Source of the DNA: JAJFFW01 sp965263375
Lineage (GTDB): Bacteria > Pseudomonadota > Alphaproteobacteria > Caulobacterales > Parvularculaceae
Length of the DNA: 64,000 nt
Assembly: GCA_965263375.1 (NCBI GenBank)
Contig: OZ253669.1
Span: 2,914,001-2,978,000 of the forward strand
Direction: 5' to 3'
A program made the translations under genes and the position numbers. The notes under the pieces are model-generated. The model had not been told where the DNA came from. It saw only the letters and a list, made by a program, of their open reading frames with translations, and ran no database searches. Position 1 is the first letter of the stretch. The number at the start of each line of letters is the position of its first letter. Positions 18,260-27,164 of this stretch are shown here, in pieces.

Positions 18260-19624
18260 ATGACGGACCATAAAGACATTGCCCCAACATCCTCGACGCC
18301 TGCGGGCATCCATAGCGTTGTGGAAGAACCTGTCGGATTGAAGTTGTATCGCGCGTTAAGCGGTGTTGCTGGTCCTATTGCGTCCTATATTCTTAAAGAA
18401 CGCCTAAAGGCGGGAAAAGAAGACCCTGCTCGTATCAATGAACGCCGCGGAATTACCCAAAAATCCCGCCCTGAACGCCCCTTGATTTGGATCCACGGCG
18501 CCAGCGTCGGGGAATCTCTTTCTATTCTGCCACTTGTAAAACGGCTGAATGAACATCGATCCGATTTACGCTTTTTAGTCACGACCGGCACCGTCACTTC
18601 AGCCGATTTAATGGCGGAGCGCCTGCCGCAAGAGGCTATTCACCAGTTTATCCCAATCGACCATCCCGCCTATGTCGCAAGTTTTCTTGACCATTGGCGG
18701 CCAGACGCCGCCTTATTTGTGGAATCAGAGTTCTGGCCGAATTTGATTTTAAAAGCGCGCGAACGCATTCCCTTTATGGCGATTGTCAATGGCCGCGTGT
18801 CGCCCAAATCTTTCGACGATTGGCGAAAGAAAAAACGGGCGATTCAGTTTATGTTATCAGCTTTCGACGTCATCATCGCACAAGACAAAAAAAATGCGGA
18901 ACGGCTTACTACATTATCCGAACGCGATGTTTTGACCTTTGGCAATCTGAAGCACGCCGCCCCTGCACTGCCGATTGAAAACAACGCCCTCAACAATTTA
19001 AAAACCGCTGTAAACGGACGGTCTATTTGGCTTGCCGCCAGCACGCACCCTGGCGAAGAAGAAATGATCGTCGCCGCCCACAAAATTTTAAAAGAACGTT
19101 TCCCCGACCTTTTAACGATTCTTGCCCCCCGACACCCCCAAAGAGGCGATGCTATCGCGGCGCATATTGAGAGCGAGGGGCTAATCGGCGTGCGTCGCTC
19201 TCAAGAAGGTGACGCCCCGACCAACATTACGCCGCAAACAGACGTTTACATTGCTGACACGCTAGGGGAACTAGGCCTTTTTTATCACATTAGCGACATT
19301 TCCTTTGTTGGTGGCAGCTTAACAGAAAAAGGGGGGCATAACCCCCTCGAACCTGCACGCCTTGGCGGCGCAATTTTACATGGGCCCCACATTTTTAATT
19401 TTTCTGAAACTTATGAAGAAATGCGCGGCGCCGGCGGCGCTGCCCTAGTCCGCAATGACCGCGAATTAGCAACCGCCATTCGCCGTTTGCTCGCTGATGA
19501 AAAGACACGCGTGGCTATGTCCGATACGGCGCGCAGTACCGCGGAAGCTAGCGCTGAGCGGGTATTGCGCGAAGTCAGCGAATTATTATTGAAACATTTA
19601 CCTCAAAAGGCGCCGTCCAATTGA
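18260..19624 (+). CDS. waaA: 3-deoxy-D-manno-octulosonic acid transferase (Kdo transferase)
   Basis: Inner-membrane glycosyltransferase that adds Kdo to the lipid A precursor from CMP-Kdo. The 454 residues show the usual WaaA blocks: RPLIWIHGASVGESLS, FLVTTGTVTSADLMAERLP, the acidic FVESEFWPNLI, ILAPRHPQR and the donor-site GGSLTEKGGHNPLEPA. The N-terminal half has a short hydrophobic stretch (GVAGPIASYIL) likely to sit at the membrane. Its TGA overlaps the TTG start of lpxK by three bases, which indicates translational coupling. Confidence 0.93.
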   Translation: MTDHKDIAPTSSTPAGIHSVVEEPVGLKLYRALSGVAGPIASYILKERLKAGKEDPARINERRGITQKSRPERPLIWIHGASVGESLSILPLVKRLNEHRSDLRFLVTTGTVTSADLMAERLPQEAIHQFIPIDHPAYVASFLDHWRPDAALFVESEFWPNLILKARERIPFMAIVNGRVSPKSFDDWRKKKRAIQFMLSAFDVIIAQDKKNAERLTTLSERDVLTFGNLKHAAPALPIENNALNNLKTAVNGRSIWLAASTHPGEEEMIVAAHKILKERFPDLLTILAPRHPQRGDAIAAHIESEGLIGVRRSQEGDAPTNITPQTDVYIADTLGELGLFYHISDISFVGGSLTEKGGHNPLEPARLGGAILHGPHIFNFSETYEEMRGAGGAALVRNDRELATAIRRLLADEKTRVAMSDTARSTAEASAERVLREVSELLLKHLPQKAPSN

Positions 19625-20628
19625 TCCGTGAACCTTGGTTCTGGCGGGAGGAAAGCCTTGCTGCAAAAATGGTCGGCGCAAGCCTTTACCCCCTTGGCGG
19701 CGTTTATACGCTTGCTCAGCGATTAAAACACCGCTTCACAAAACCAACCCCCGCCACAATTCCTGTTATCTGTATAGGAAATGCCACTTTAGGGGGGGTC
19801 GGCAAAACCCCTTTTGCCCTGATGCTCCATCAATTGCTGAAAGAAGAAAATATTTTGGCGAGCTTTTTAACACGCGGCTATGGCGGCGCCGCGCAAGGGC
19901 CAATGCTGGTCACCCCCCCCTCCCACACAGCGATAGAGGTTGGGGATGAAGCCTTATTACTTGCCGCCTACGGATCATGCATCGTATCGCGCGACCGTCC
20001 GGCGGGCGCAGCGCTAGCCGAACAGCAAGGCGCGCAACTGATCATCATGGATGATGGGTTTCAAAACCCTTCTCTTGAAAAGACTTTCTCGTTTCTTTTG
20101 GTGGATAATCACGATCCGTTTGGGAATGGCCGAATTTTTCCAGCTGGCCCAATGCGCGAACCTTTTGCCGACGCCCTTTCCCGCGCGAGCGCTCTTGTAT
20201 TCATTGTACAAGACGAAAATGAACCCATCAGGCCCGAACTTTTAGCAAAGACAACAGACCGCCCAGTATTCAAAGCCTGGCTTGAGCCCGACACCACAAA
20301 CTTGCCGAAACGCGCCGTTGCTTTTTGCGGTATCGGCAGGCCAACACGTTTTTTCGAAAGCTTAAAGCGTTCAGGCGTAAAACTAGAAGAACAGATTGCT
20401 TTTCCTGACCATCACGTCTTTACCCAAGCCGATATTATGCGCCTTAAAGCCAAAGCAAAAGCCGCTGACGCCCCCTTGATCACAACCGAAAAGGATAAAA
20501 TGCGCCTTTCCCCTGAAGAAGGGCAGACAATTTTAACCTTACCCGTTAAAATGCGAATTAATGATTGCAATCACGCGACCTCAACCATCAAGCAATTGAT
20601 CAGGAATTATCCTGGCAAAGATATTTAA
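19621..20628 (+). CDS. lpxK: tetraacyldisaccharide 4'-kinase
   Basis: Phosphorylates the 4' position of the lipid A disaccharide. The 335-residue product begins IREPWFWREES, as in other LpxK proteins, has a P-loop IGNATLGGVGKTPFALML and the family block TRGYGGAAQGP..VGDEALLLA..DRPAGAALAEQQGAQLIIMDDGFQNPSL. The start codon is TTG, overlapping the waaA stop. Six bases separate it from the next acyltransferase gene. Confidence 0.93.
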   Translation: MIREPWFWREESLAAKMVGASLYPLGGVYTLAQRLKHRFTKPTPATIPVICIGNATLGGVGKTPFALMLHQLLKEENILASFLTRGYGGAAQGPMLVTPPSHTAIEVGDEALLLAAYGSCIVSRDRPAGAALAEQQGAQLIIMDDGFQNPSLEKTFSFLLVDNHDPFGNGRIFPAGPMREPFADALSRASALVFIVQDENEPIRPELLAKTTDRPVFKAWLEPDTTNLPKRAVAFCGIGRPTRFFESLKRSGVKLEEQIAFPDHHVFTQADIMRLKAKAKAADAPLITTEKDKMRLSPEEGQTILTLPVKMRINDCNHATSTIKQLIRNYPGKDI

Positions 20629-20634
20629 TACGCC

Positions 20635-21597
20635 ATGAGCGAAAGCGCAGCCATAGACAGTCAAACTGAAGAGACAATCAAACTGCCCAACCGTCGGTCT
20701 AATCGTCCGATCACCCTTGCCCACCAAATCGAATACGGAATTGTGCGCGGAATGTTTGCCGGATTTCGACTAATGGGTTTGAAGCGATCTTCAAAAATTG
20801 CGGGCGCGTTTTGCAAAACCGTCGGACCACGGCTAAAAAGCATCCAAACGCGCGGCGAAGATAATTTGCGGGAAATTTATCCCGACTGGAGCCAAGAACA
20901 AATCGACGAGACCCTAAAAGGCGTTTGGGAAAACTTAGGACGGATGGCCGCGGAATTTGCGCACATTGAAAAATTCATCAACGCGGTTGAGGACGGCGCC
21001 GTCACGATAGTCAACAAAGAACGGTTCGAGAAGATTATCCAAGGGGAAGACCCGGTCATCTTCGTCTCTAGCCATTCGGCGAACTGGGAATTGTTGCCTG
21101 TCGCTCTAAAAAGCGCTGGCGTCGACTATGGAATTGTTTATAGGCCAGCTAACAATCCATTAATTGATGAGCTGATTATATCTGAACGTGCCAAGGCAAT
21201 GTCCCGCCGTCAAATTCCAAAGGGCCGACGGGGCGCAAGAGAACTCGTTGAAAATCTTAAGGCCGGCCGATCCCTTGCCATGCTTGTTGATCAAAAACTA
21301 AATGATGGCGTAGAAGCGCCATTTATGGGACGCCCCGCCATGACGACGCCAGCCGCCGCGCGGCTTTCTTTGAAATTCAATACACCGCTTGTCCCAGTAC
21401 AGATGAAAAGGGAAAAAGATCAGCGCTATACGATCGTGGTGAAAGAACCGATCGCTTATACGCCAACTGGCGATTTGGAAGCTGATACGCTTGCGCTTAC
21501 GACTTTGATGAACAAAGCGCTGGAAGAAGGTATCCGTGAAACGCCGGATCAATGGCTGTGGCTTCATCGGCGATGGGGTAAGATGAAGAAATCCTAG
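20635..21597 (+). CDS. lpxL: lipid A biosynthesis acyltransferase (LpxL/HtrB family)
   Basis: A 320-residue late acyltransferase that adds a secondary acyl chain to lipid A from acyl-ACP. The HxxxxE motif is in SSHSANWELLPVAL. Other marks are YGIVYRPANNPLIDELI, RGARELVENLKAGRSLAMLVDQKLNDGVEAPFMGRPAMT and a C-terminal EEGIRETPDQWLWLHRRW. Being last in the operon after lpxK supports the call. Which acyl position it serves cannot be told from sequence alone. Confidence 0.9.
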   Translation: MSESAAIDSQTEETIKLPNRRSNRPITLAHQIEYGIVRGMFAGFRLMGLKRSSKIAGAFCKTVGPRLKSIQTRGEDNLREIYPDWSQEQIDETLKGVWENLGRMAAEFAHIEKFINAVEDGAVTIVNKERFEKIIQGEDPVIFVSSHSANWELLPVALKSAGVDYGIVYRPANNPLIDELIISERAKAMSRRQIPKGRRGARELVENLKAGRSLAMLVDQKLNDGVEAPFMGRPAMTTPAAARLSLKFNTPLVPVQMKREKDQRYTIVVKEPIAYTPTGDLEADTLALTTLMNKALEEGIRETPDQWLWLHRRWGKMKKS

Positions 21598-21612
21598 CGA
21601 GCTAGCCAAAGC

Positions 21613-21933
21613 TTATTGCTTTTCTTTACAAGGGCCACTGTAGGCAACAGCTTTACCATTGCTCGCAGCAACACAAGCATTAGCGTATGTCAGGCCTGAA
21701 CAACTACAGACGGGGCTATACTCTAATGTACAGGCTTCAGGTTCCGGAGCCGTGTCTTTAGATACACCGTCGCAGCCGGAACCCAATTGCTGCATTCTTT
21801 CAGCTAGCTCTAAATCAAGGTTTGGCGTTGCGGACTTCCCCACCCCAACTTCATTTGCTCCATCGCAGCAAAACAAGAGCACACCAAGGGTGAACATCAC
21901 AATACTTCGCAATGTTCCCCCTAGCCTGTGCAT
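21613..21933 (-). CDS. secreted or lipidated Kazal-type domain protein
   Basis: A 106-residue exported protein. After a hydrophobic N-terminus (MFTLGVLLFCC, a possible lipobox at C22), residues 67-102 form a Kazal-like module. The spacing C68-x7-C76-x10-C87 and the PVCxCSGLTYANAC pattern match Kazal cysteines 2, 3 and 4, with C102 as the last. The first and fifth cysteines of the classical six are not in their normal places, though C54 and C78 are extra. Kazal domains inhibit serine proteases. It starts three bases after the bacterioferritin stop, so it is probably co-transcribed with bfr. Target unknown. Confidence 0.75.
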   Translation of the reverse strand: MHRLGGTLRSIVMFTLGVLLFCCDGANEVGVGKSATPNLDLELAERMQQLGSGCDGVSKDTAPEPEACTLEYSPVCSCSGLTYANACVAASNGKAVAYSGPCKEKQ

Positions 21934-21936
21934 GCG

Positions 21937-22416
21937 TTACTCATCTCCCTTTTTGATCTGAGATTGCATATACCGCTCCTCGCCGATTTTCTCGATCAGG
22001 CCAAGTTCAGTTTCCAGATGGTCGATATGCTCTTCTTCAGATTGCAAGATATCCGTCAACAATGCCCGGCTTACATAGTCTTTGACGCTTTCGAAATATT
22101 CAATAGCCTCGATGTAGAGCGGATGCGCACGTTGCTCGGCTTTCAAATCACATTCAAGACATTCTTTTACCGTCTCACCGATATAAAGCTTGTCGAGATC
22201 TTGAAGATTAGGAAGTCCTTCGAGAAATAGGATGCGCTTGATCAACTCATCCGCATGCTTCATTTCATCGATCGATTCTTCATATTCGATCTTTTCCAAG
22301 CGCGCAAATCCCCAATCGCCGAACATGCGCGAATGGAGAAAATATTGGTTGACTGTCGTCAGCTCCAACTTTAGCGCTTTGTTAAGATATTCAATGACTT
22401 TGGGATCGCCCTTCAC
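21937..22416 (-). CDS. bfr: bacterioferritin
   Basis: A 159-residue iron-storage subunit; 24 assemble into a haem-containing cage. All ferroxidase ligands are in standard positions: E18, E51, H54, then glutamates in the third and fourth helices (ECDLKAEQRAH, EEEHIDHLE). The haem ligand M52 is present in IDEMKHAD. The length is normal. bfd lies upstream on the same strand, separated by 289 bp that must contain the bfr promoter. Confidence 0.95.
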   Translation of the reverse strand: MKGDPKVIEYLNKALKLELTTVNQYFLHSRMFGDWGFARLEKIEYEESIDEMKHADELIKRILFLEGLPNLQDLDKLYIGETVKECLECDLKAEQRAHPLYIEAIEYFESVKDYVSRALLTDILQSEEEHIDHLETELGLIEKIGEERYMQSQIKKGDE

Positions 22417-22705
22417 AATATGCTCCTTGACCTAGCAAAACTAGCGAAACAATGAGACGCGGTTTTCGCATCCGGTTTCGCCTAGAAACAAAAACCGATA
22501 GCCGTTTTATTTGACGAACAAACATTCACTGCGATCGGCCATAACGTGTGGCTAAAATTATGGGTTTTTCGCCTCAGTACAAGGATAATCTTCGCAAGCA
22601 ATTCTCAATTGCGGATATTTCTTTGCGAATGAAAAGAGCTATTAATTTCAATTGGGGAAATGTCGATCGTTAGACGCAAAAATCGATTGCGCGTCGCTTT
22701 AAACC

Positions 22706-22897
22706 TTATTCGGCCGCCACAAATTGACCGCTTGCATCATCACGTGTGTCCTCGATGATTTTAGCGACGTCAGGCAAGCACTTTCCGCATTGAGGACGCG
22801 CACCGCAACGATTAAAAACCTGCGCAACATTAGAGGCGTCGCCAGCGGCGGCCGTCAATTGCTTGTCTTTTAAAGCGTTGCAAATACAAACGTACAT
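22706..22897 (-). CDS. bfd: bacterioferritin-associated ferredoxin
   Basis: A 63-residue [2Fe-2S] protein that reduces bacterioferritin iron for release. The ligands CxC (C4, C6) and CxxC (C37, C40) are in place, in MYVCICNALKDKQL and RPQCGKC. ATG at 22897 gives the exact family N-terminus. Upstream, near 22983-22999, lies an AT-rich partial dyad with a TTGACA box on the minus strand, a candidate iron-responsive promoter, but I cannot name the regulator. Confidence 0.9.
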   Translation of the reverse strand: MYVCICNALKDKQLTAAAGDASNVAQVFNRCGARPQCGKCLPDVAKIIEDTRDDASGQFVAAE

Positions 22898-23039
22898 AAT
22901 AGGTCCTGTTTCATGTTCGGCGCCAAATACGCAGCGCCGACCATGCATTTGCGACTTACTCGCATTCTCTACATGGACCTATTAAGAATGATTGTCAATT
23001 ACGATTCCGCTAAAATTAGTGGAAAAATTGTAGCAGTCT

Positions 23040-24173
23040 TTAATTTTCCGCCGCTTTCGGGGGTGTTACATCTTCAGTCGGCATCTCGCCCAGCAAAAGC
23101 CGGGGGTCGACAAGCCGCCCGGCCCATTTCACGCTCCAATGAAGATGCGGCCCAGTTGAACGCCCTGTTGAGCCAACAGCGCCGACAATATCGCCTTTTT
23201 TCACGAATGTGCCTGGCGCAACATCAAGGCGGGACAAATGCAAGAAGGCGCTTTCCAGCCAATGACCATGGTCGATCAATAAAAGCCCGCCTTCAAAGTA
23301 CATATCAGTTTCAGCCAAGGTAATGACCCCGTCCGCTGGCGCACGCACGGGCGTTCCTGTGGGCCGCGCAATATCAAGGCCGGAATGGGGGCGCTTAGCC
23401 TCCCCATTCAAAATACGCTGCGAGCCAAAAACACCGCTGATCCGGCCTGTTAACGGCCAATCAAACCCGCTCGCCCAATAAGCAGTTGGGTTGGTGGTGG
23501 CGCGCGCCGCGCGCTTTTTAACACGGTCCTCGCCAATTTTTTTAAGTTGCGCTTCGGTAAAACCAGACACTTTAGATTGGTCGAGCCCATCAATGCGCTG
23601 CACTTTAAAAACCCGATCTTCAATCTTAAGCGCCTTACGCTCAACCGTTCCGTCTAGCGCTGTGACTGTCAGTAATGCGGTTAGCGCACTGTCGCGGCCA
23701 AACCCAAAAACAAAACGGCCATCCGCCCCGACCATAACATTCGCGCCGTCTAAGGCGACACGTGCGCCTGGCGCGGTCTGTCCAAAAATAAGTCCGCCTT
23801 GGGTAAAGTCTCCATCAAGGGAGAAAGAGGCGCCCTTATCTTGAAAAACCGTTTGACGCTCCTCAACAAGAGCAGACGCTTCAGCAAACGCCGCTTGGCG
23901 CGCAGCCCTCTCATTATCAGTCAGAACAGCAGTGGTGGGTTCAATAACGACCGGCGCAGCGCCAGCATTCGTTGCGGCCTCAGAAAGCTGGACATGCTTC
24001 AGCGGTGCTTGGTTTAAAACGACCGGTGCTTCAGCGGTTTGTTTTGAGGACGCCTCAACACTCGTCCCTAGGGCCGCTATGTCATCGTCAACTGGCGTCA
24101 CCGCACACGAGGTCATTAAAGAGGCGGATAATGCCCCTGCCGCGAAAACAATTGAGAAAAATCCACTTTGCAT
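23040..24173 (-). CDS. M23 family metallopeptidase lipoprotein
   Basis: A 377-residue periplasmic lipoprotein with a C-terminal LytM domain. The signal peptide ends at LMTSC (Cys 23). The zinc motif HxxxD (RPHSGLDIARP) and the HxH motif (GPHLHW) are both intact, so it is probably an active peptidoglycan endopeptidase. The N-terminal 200 residues include a Bacillopeptidase-like beta region (GLIFGQTAPGARVALDG). It follows DUF2093 and xseA, a neighbourhood seen in other alphaproteobacteria. Confidence 0.87.
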   Translation of the reverse strand: MQSGFFSIVFAAGALSASLMTSCAVTPVDDDIAALGTSVEASSKQTAEAPVVLNQAPLKHVQLSEAATNAGAAPVVIEPTTAVLTDNERAARQAAFAEASALVEERQTVFQDKGASFSLDGDFTQGGLIFGQTAPGARVALDGANVMVGADGRFVFGFGRDSALTALLTVTALDGTVERKALKIEDRVFKVQRIDGLDQSKVSGFTEAQLKKIGEDRVKKRAARATTNPTAYWASGFDWPLTGRISGVFGSQRILNGEAKRPHSGLDIARPTGTPVRAPADGVITLAETDMYFEGGLLLIDHGHWLESAFLHLSRLDVAPGTFVKKGDIVGAVGSTGRSTGPHLHWSVKWAGRLVDPRLLLGEMPTEDVTPPKAAEN

Positions 24174-24193
24174 GCTAAGAAGGCCCCCGTCCT

Positions 24194-24409
24194 TTAAGCG
24201 TCTTTAATGCCAAACCCACGCATCGCTGCAATCGCGTCAACATAAGCTTCTTGCTTATCCACATTCCAGTACCGCAAATGTTCAATCGGAATTTGTGTTC
24301 CTGTGACCGCACATCGGACATAATCACCAGGTTTAATGATGCTATAATCAGCATCAAGATATTCTAAAATCGCCTCAGTCCGAGCTGCAAAACCGTCCAA
24401 CGGGTTCAT
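24194..24409 (-). CDS. DUF2093 domain-containing small protein
   Basis: A 71-residue cytoplasmic protein beginning MNPLDGFAARTEAILEYLDADY, with VRCAVTGTQIPIEHLRYW in the middle; this matches DUF2093. ATG at 24409 has GAGG at good spacing. The family has no known function and usually lies beside xseA, as here. A perfect 20-bp palindrome 25 bp upstream may control it. Confidence 0.78.
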   Translation of the reverse strand: MNPLDGFAARTEAILEYLDADYSIIKPGDYVRCAVTGTQIPIEHLRYWNVDKQEAYVDAIAAMRGFGIKDA

Positions 24410-24433
24410 TGTTTCCTCATTCAATATTCTAAG

Positions 24434-24453
24434 CTGTATGGGCGCCCATACAG
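24434..24453. promoter_or_regulatory. perfect 20-bp palindrome before DUF2093
   Basis: CTGTATGGGCGCCCATACAG is identical on both strands with no central loop, and lies 25-44 bp upstream of the DUF2093 start. A second perfect palindrome, GACACGTGTC, is at 24474-24483. Together they look like a repressor or activator site; neither is followed by a T run, so a terminator is unlikely. Confidence 0.55.
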
Positions 24454-24593
24454 ACCTCGCCACGCCGTGGGCGGACACGTGTCTGCTCCAATCCAGAATA
24501 GAAAAAAATTATTGCGGATTGGCGCTGAAAATTCCGACATGCTTAGCGTGTATATATACCCTATTTTACGACGAGAGGTAAATTTCGTCGCGC

Positions 24594-24632
24594 AAATCAC
24601 TTTCAAACAAAAACTTAATCAAAAAGTGATTT
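24594..24632 (-). terminator. possible weak hairpin at the xseA stop codon
   Basis: Inverted arms of ten bases (24594-24603 and 24623-24632, AAATCACTTT and its complement) bracket the xseA stop codon. The stem is AT-rich and no clean T run follows on the minus strand, so it may protect the 3' end rather than terminate transcription. Confidence 0.35.
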
Positions 24633-26216
24633 TTGAACACCCTTTTCCCGGCTTGTTTTGGGCGGGATTTTCTTCTTTCTCGCTGGCGTTGCCGTGTTAG
24701 CGACATCTGGGCCAGCATTGGGGGGAACGGTCGCTCTCCCCTTTAAAGCCGATCCTAAAATGGCGGCGCGCTCCCCGTCGGCAAAACGGATCGCAATCCC
24801 CGCCCCCTCGCTCCCCTCAGCGGCGCTGCGAACAACGCCGCCGGCTTCATCACGAATGATTGCATAGCCGCGCTTTAAAACATTCTCATAGGACAAGGAC
24901 TGCAATAATTGCCCCGTCGCCGCAATACGCCGGGACCGCACTTGATTAGCAGCAAGGCCCGCTTGGTGAAGTCGCCGCCAACGCTCCGACACGACTGACC
25001 GCGCCTCATCCGCACGGCGGCGCAACCCGGCATGGGGCAACCTTAAACTCACCACCTTCGCAACAGCCGTATTCACGCGGACAGACAAGGAGGCGCTAAG
25101 GCGGCTCCCCAAATGCTGGAGACGAACATGATCTTGGGTTTGACGTTGACGCAACGCTTGCGGGGAAAGCCGCGCACCGGCAAGGCGCGCCGCCGCCCTA
25201 TCCAATCGCGCCCGCAGGGCCGCGCGCAGCTGATCCCCAACCCGATCAAGTCGCTGTGTGCTTGGTCCCAGCAAATCAGTCGGACGACCAAGGCCGCGCC
25301 CCGCTGAAACAAGCGCCGTACGCCGACGATCGAACCCCTGGCTGACAGCCGCAATCATTCGCCGTTCTTTGTTCAAAAGCTCGGTCAAAAGCTCTGAACG
25401 CACCGGCGTCGCCATTTCGGCCGCCGCGGTCGGCGTCGGCGCACGGCGATCAGACGCATAGTCTATCAACGTCGTATCAGTCTCATGACCAACCGCCGAA
25501 ATAAGCGGAATAGCGCTTGCCGCCGCGGCGCGCGCCACAACCTCTTCGTTAAAACACCACAGATCTTCAAGGGAACCGCCGCCCCGCGCCACAATCAACA
25601 AATCAGGCCGCGGAATTTCGCCCCCTTCCGGCAAGGCGTTGAACCCTTCAATCGCAGCGGCGATTTTATCTTCCGCCCCTTTGCCTTGAACTAAGGTCGG
25701 CCACACCAAAACGTGGCTCGGAAAACGGTCGCGCAAGCGGTGTAAAATATCGCGAATTACCGCCCCGGAAGGCGAGGTCACAACGCCAATCACCTTTGGC
25801 AGGAACGGCAATTCTTGCTTACGCTCTGGCGCAAATAGCCCTTCAGCGGCGAGCTTTTTCTTGCGCTCCTCATAAAGGGCCATCAAGGCCCCAACACCCG
25901 CCGGCTCCAAACTGTCGATCACAATTTGATAGCGCGACTGACCGGGAAAGGTCGTCAGCTTGCCGGTGGCGATAACCTCCATGCCCTGTTCGGGTTGTAT
26001 CCGCAGCCGGCTTGCAACGCCTTTCCAAATCACGCCGCTTAAAACGGCGCGATCATCTTTTAAGTCCAAATATAAATGGCCAGATTGCGGACGACTGACC
26101 CGACCAAGCTCTCCGCGCACACGAACAAACGCAAAGCCGTCTTCGATGCTGCGTTTTACGGCGCTTGAAAGCTCCGTCACAGTGTATTCAGGCAAATTAC
26201 CAAGGATCTCAGTCAT
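24615..26216 (-). CDS. xseA: exodeoxyribonuclease VII large subunit
   Basis: A 533-residue subunit of the single-strand-specific exonuclease VII. The N-terminal OB-fold domain (YTVTELSSAVKRSIEDGFAFVRVRGELGRVSRPQSGHLYLDLKD) is followed by the catalytic region (IGVVTSPSGAVIRDILHRLRDRFP, LLIVARGGGSLEDLWCFNEE, ISAVGHETDTTLIDYASDRRAPTPTAAAE) and a long helical coiled coil. It is about 80 residues longer than short homologues, with a basic tail (ARKKKIPPKTSREKG). No xseB is visible in the window. Confidence 0.95.
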   Translation of the reverse strand: MTEILGNLPEYTVTELSSAVKRSIEDGFAFVRVRGELGRVSRPQSGHLYLDLKDDRAVLSGVIWKGVASRLRIQPEQGMEVIATGKLTTFPGQSRYQIVIDSLEPAGVGALMALYEERKKKLAAEGLFAPERKQELPFLPKVIGVVTSPSGAVIRDILHRLRDRFPSHVLVWPTLVQGKGAEDKIAAAIEGFNALPEGGEIPRPDLLIVARGGGSLEDLWCFNEEVVARAAAASAIPLISAVGHETDTTLIDYASDRRAPTPTAAAEMATPVRSELLTELLNKERRMIAAVSQGFDRRRTALVSAGRGLGRPTDLLGPSTQRLDRVGDQLRAALRARLDRAAARLAGARLSPQALRQRQTQDHVRLQHLGSRLSASLSVRVNTAVAKVVSLRLPHAGLRRRADEARSVVSERWRRLHQAGLAANQVRSRRIAATGQLLQSLSYENVLKRGYAIIRDEAGGVVRSAAEGSEGAGIAIRFADGERAAILGSALKGRATVPPNAGPDVANTATPARKKKIPPKTSREKGVQKSLFD

Positions 26217-26358
26217 AACAAATGTTAAAGCACAACTCGCGTCCGCAGCAAAACAGCCCCAACGACTTACCTAACAAAAAAGCAGTTTGAACTGCAAAGA
26301 AGGCAAGCCATCAATCCAATACCCCTTATATATTAGGTCAAACACTAGAGGAAAAATT

Positions 26359-27156
26359 ATGTACGCCCTTGATGACGCAATCGCGCTTGAACAAATGGAT
26401 GACGGCCAATTCATTTTGACAAGCAGCAAGCTTTATTGGAATTACACCAGCGCCTTTGGCGGGTGGATTTGCGCTGGCATTGTCAACGGGGTTGAGCAGT
26501 CCGCAGGATATCGAGGGGAGCTCTTTTCTCTGAACATCAATTTTGTCTCAGCCGTCAGTGCGGAAAAAATCTTCCTTGAAGTTGAAAATGTTTCCGCCAA
26601 ACGCACGATGGACTTTTGGCGCGTTACCGGCCGTGATGCACCAGCGGGTGAAAAAGTACTGTTCACCGCGGACTTAATCACAGGGCAACGCCGCGAAAGT
26701 AAACTCGTCTACAATGCGCCAAAGCCAGACTTTAAATCACTTGAAGACAGCATTGAATTTGGCCACTCAGCAATGACGCCCGTCTGGCTGAAAGCCTATG
26801 AACAATATATAGCAAGGGGGGTTCCTTTTTCTAAGAACAACGACGCTCAAACTGTTACCTATCTTAAAGAACGCGATGGACGCCCCCTAGATGCAAAAGG
26901 CATCGCCGCCATAATGGACACGCCTTTGCCCCGCACCTTTCTCTTGCAAAAGGAACCGACTGCGCCAGCATCGCTTTCACTAGCAACCCATATTATGGCG
27001 TCCAAAGAAGAAATTTCAAAAGTCGGCAATGCCCCGCTACATGTCGTCGCCGATAGCGCCGCCGTCAGCCATAGCCTGTTTAACCAAGAAACCCGCCTTT
27101 TCCGGGAAGACGGTTTATTATTGGCCGCCAGCTATCAAATGGCGCTGGCGATTTAG
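26359..27156 (+). CDS. acyl-CoA thioesterase family protein (double hotdog)
   Basis: A 265-residue protein resembling the TesB-like double-hotdog thioesterases: TSSKLYWNYTSAFGGWICAGIVNGV, RGELFSLNINFVSAVSAEKIFLEVENVSAKRTMDFWRV, and a C-terminal HVVADSAAVSHSLFNQETRLFREDGLLLA. It would hydrolyse acyl-CoA esters; chain-length preference is unknown. ATG at 26359 has AGAGGA at good spacing. It is divergent from xseA and stands alone. Confidence 0.75.
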   Translation: MYALDDAIALEQMDDGQFILTSSKLYWNYTSAFGGWICAGIVNGVEQSAGYRGELFSLNINFVSAVSAEKIFLEVENVSAKRTMDFWRVTGRDAPAGEKVLFTADLITGQRRESKLVYNAPKPDFKSLEDSIEFGHSAMTPVWLKAYEQYIARGVPFSKNNDAQTVTYLKERDGRPLDAKGIAAIMDTPLPRTFLLQKEPTAPASLSLATHIMASKEEISKVGNAPLHVVADSAAVSHSLFNQETRLFREDGLLLAASYQMALAI

Positions 27157-27164
27157 GTTTTTTC

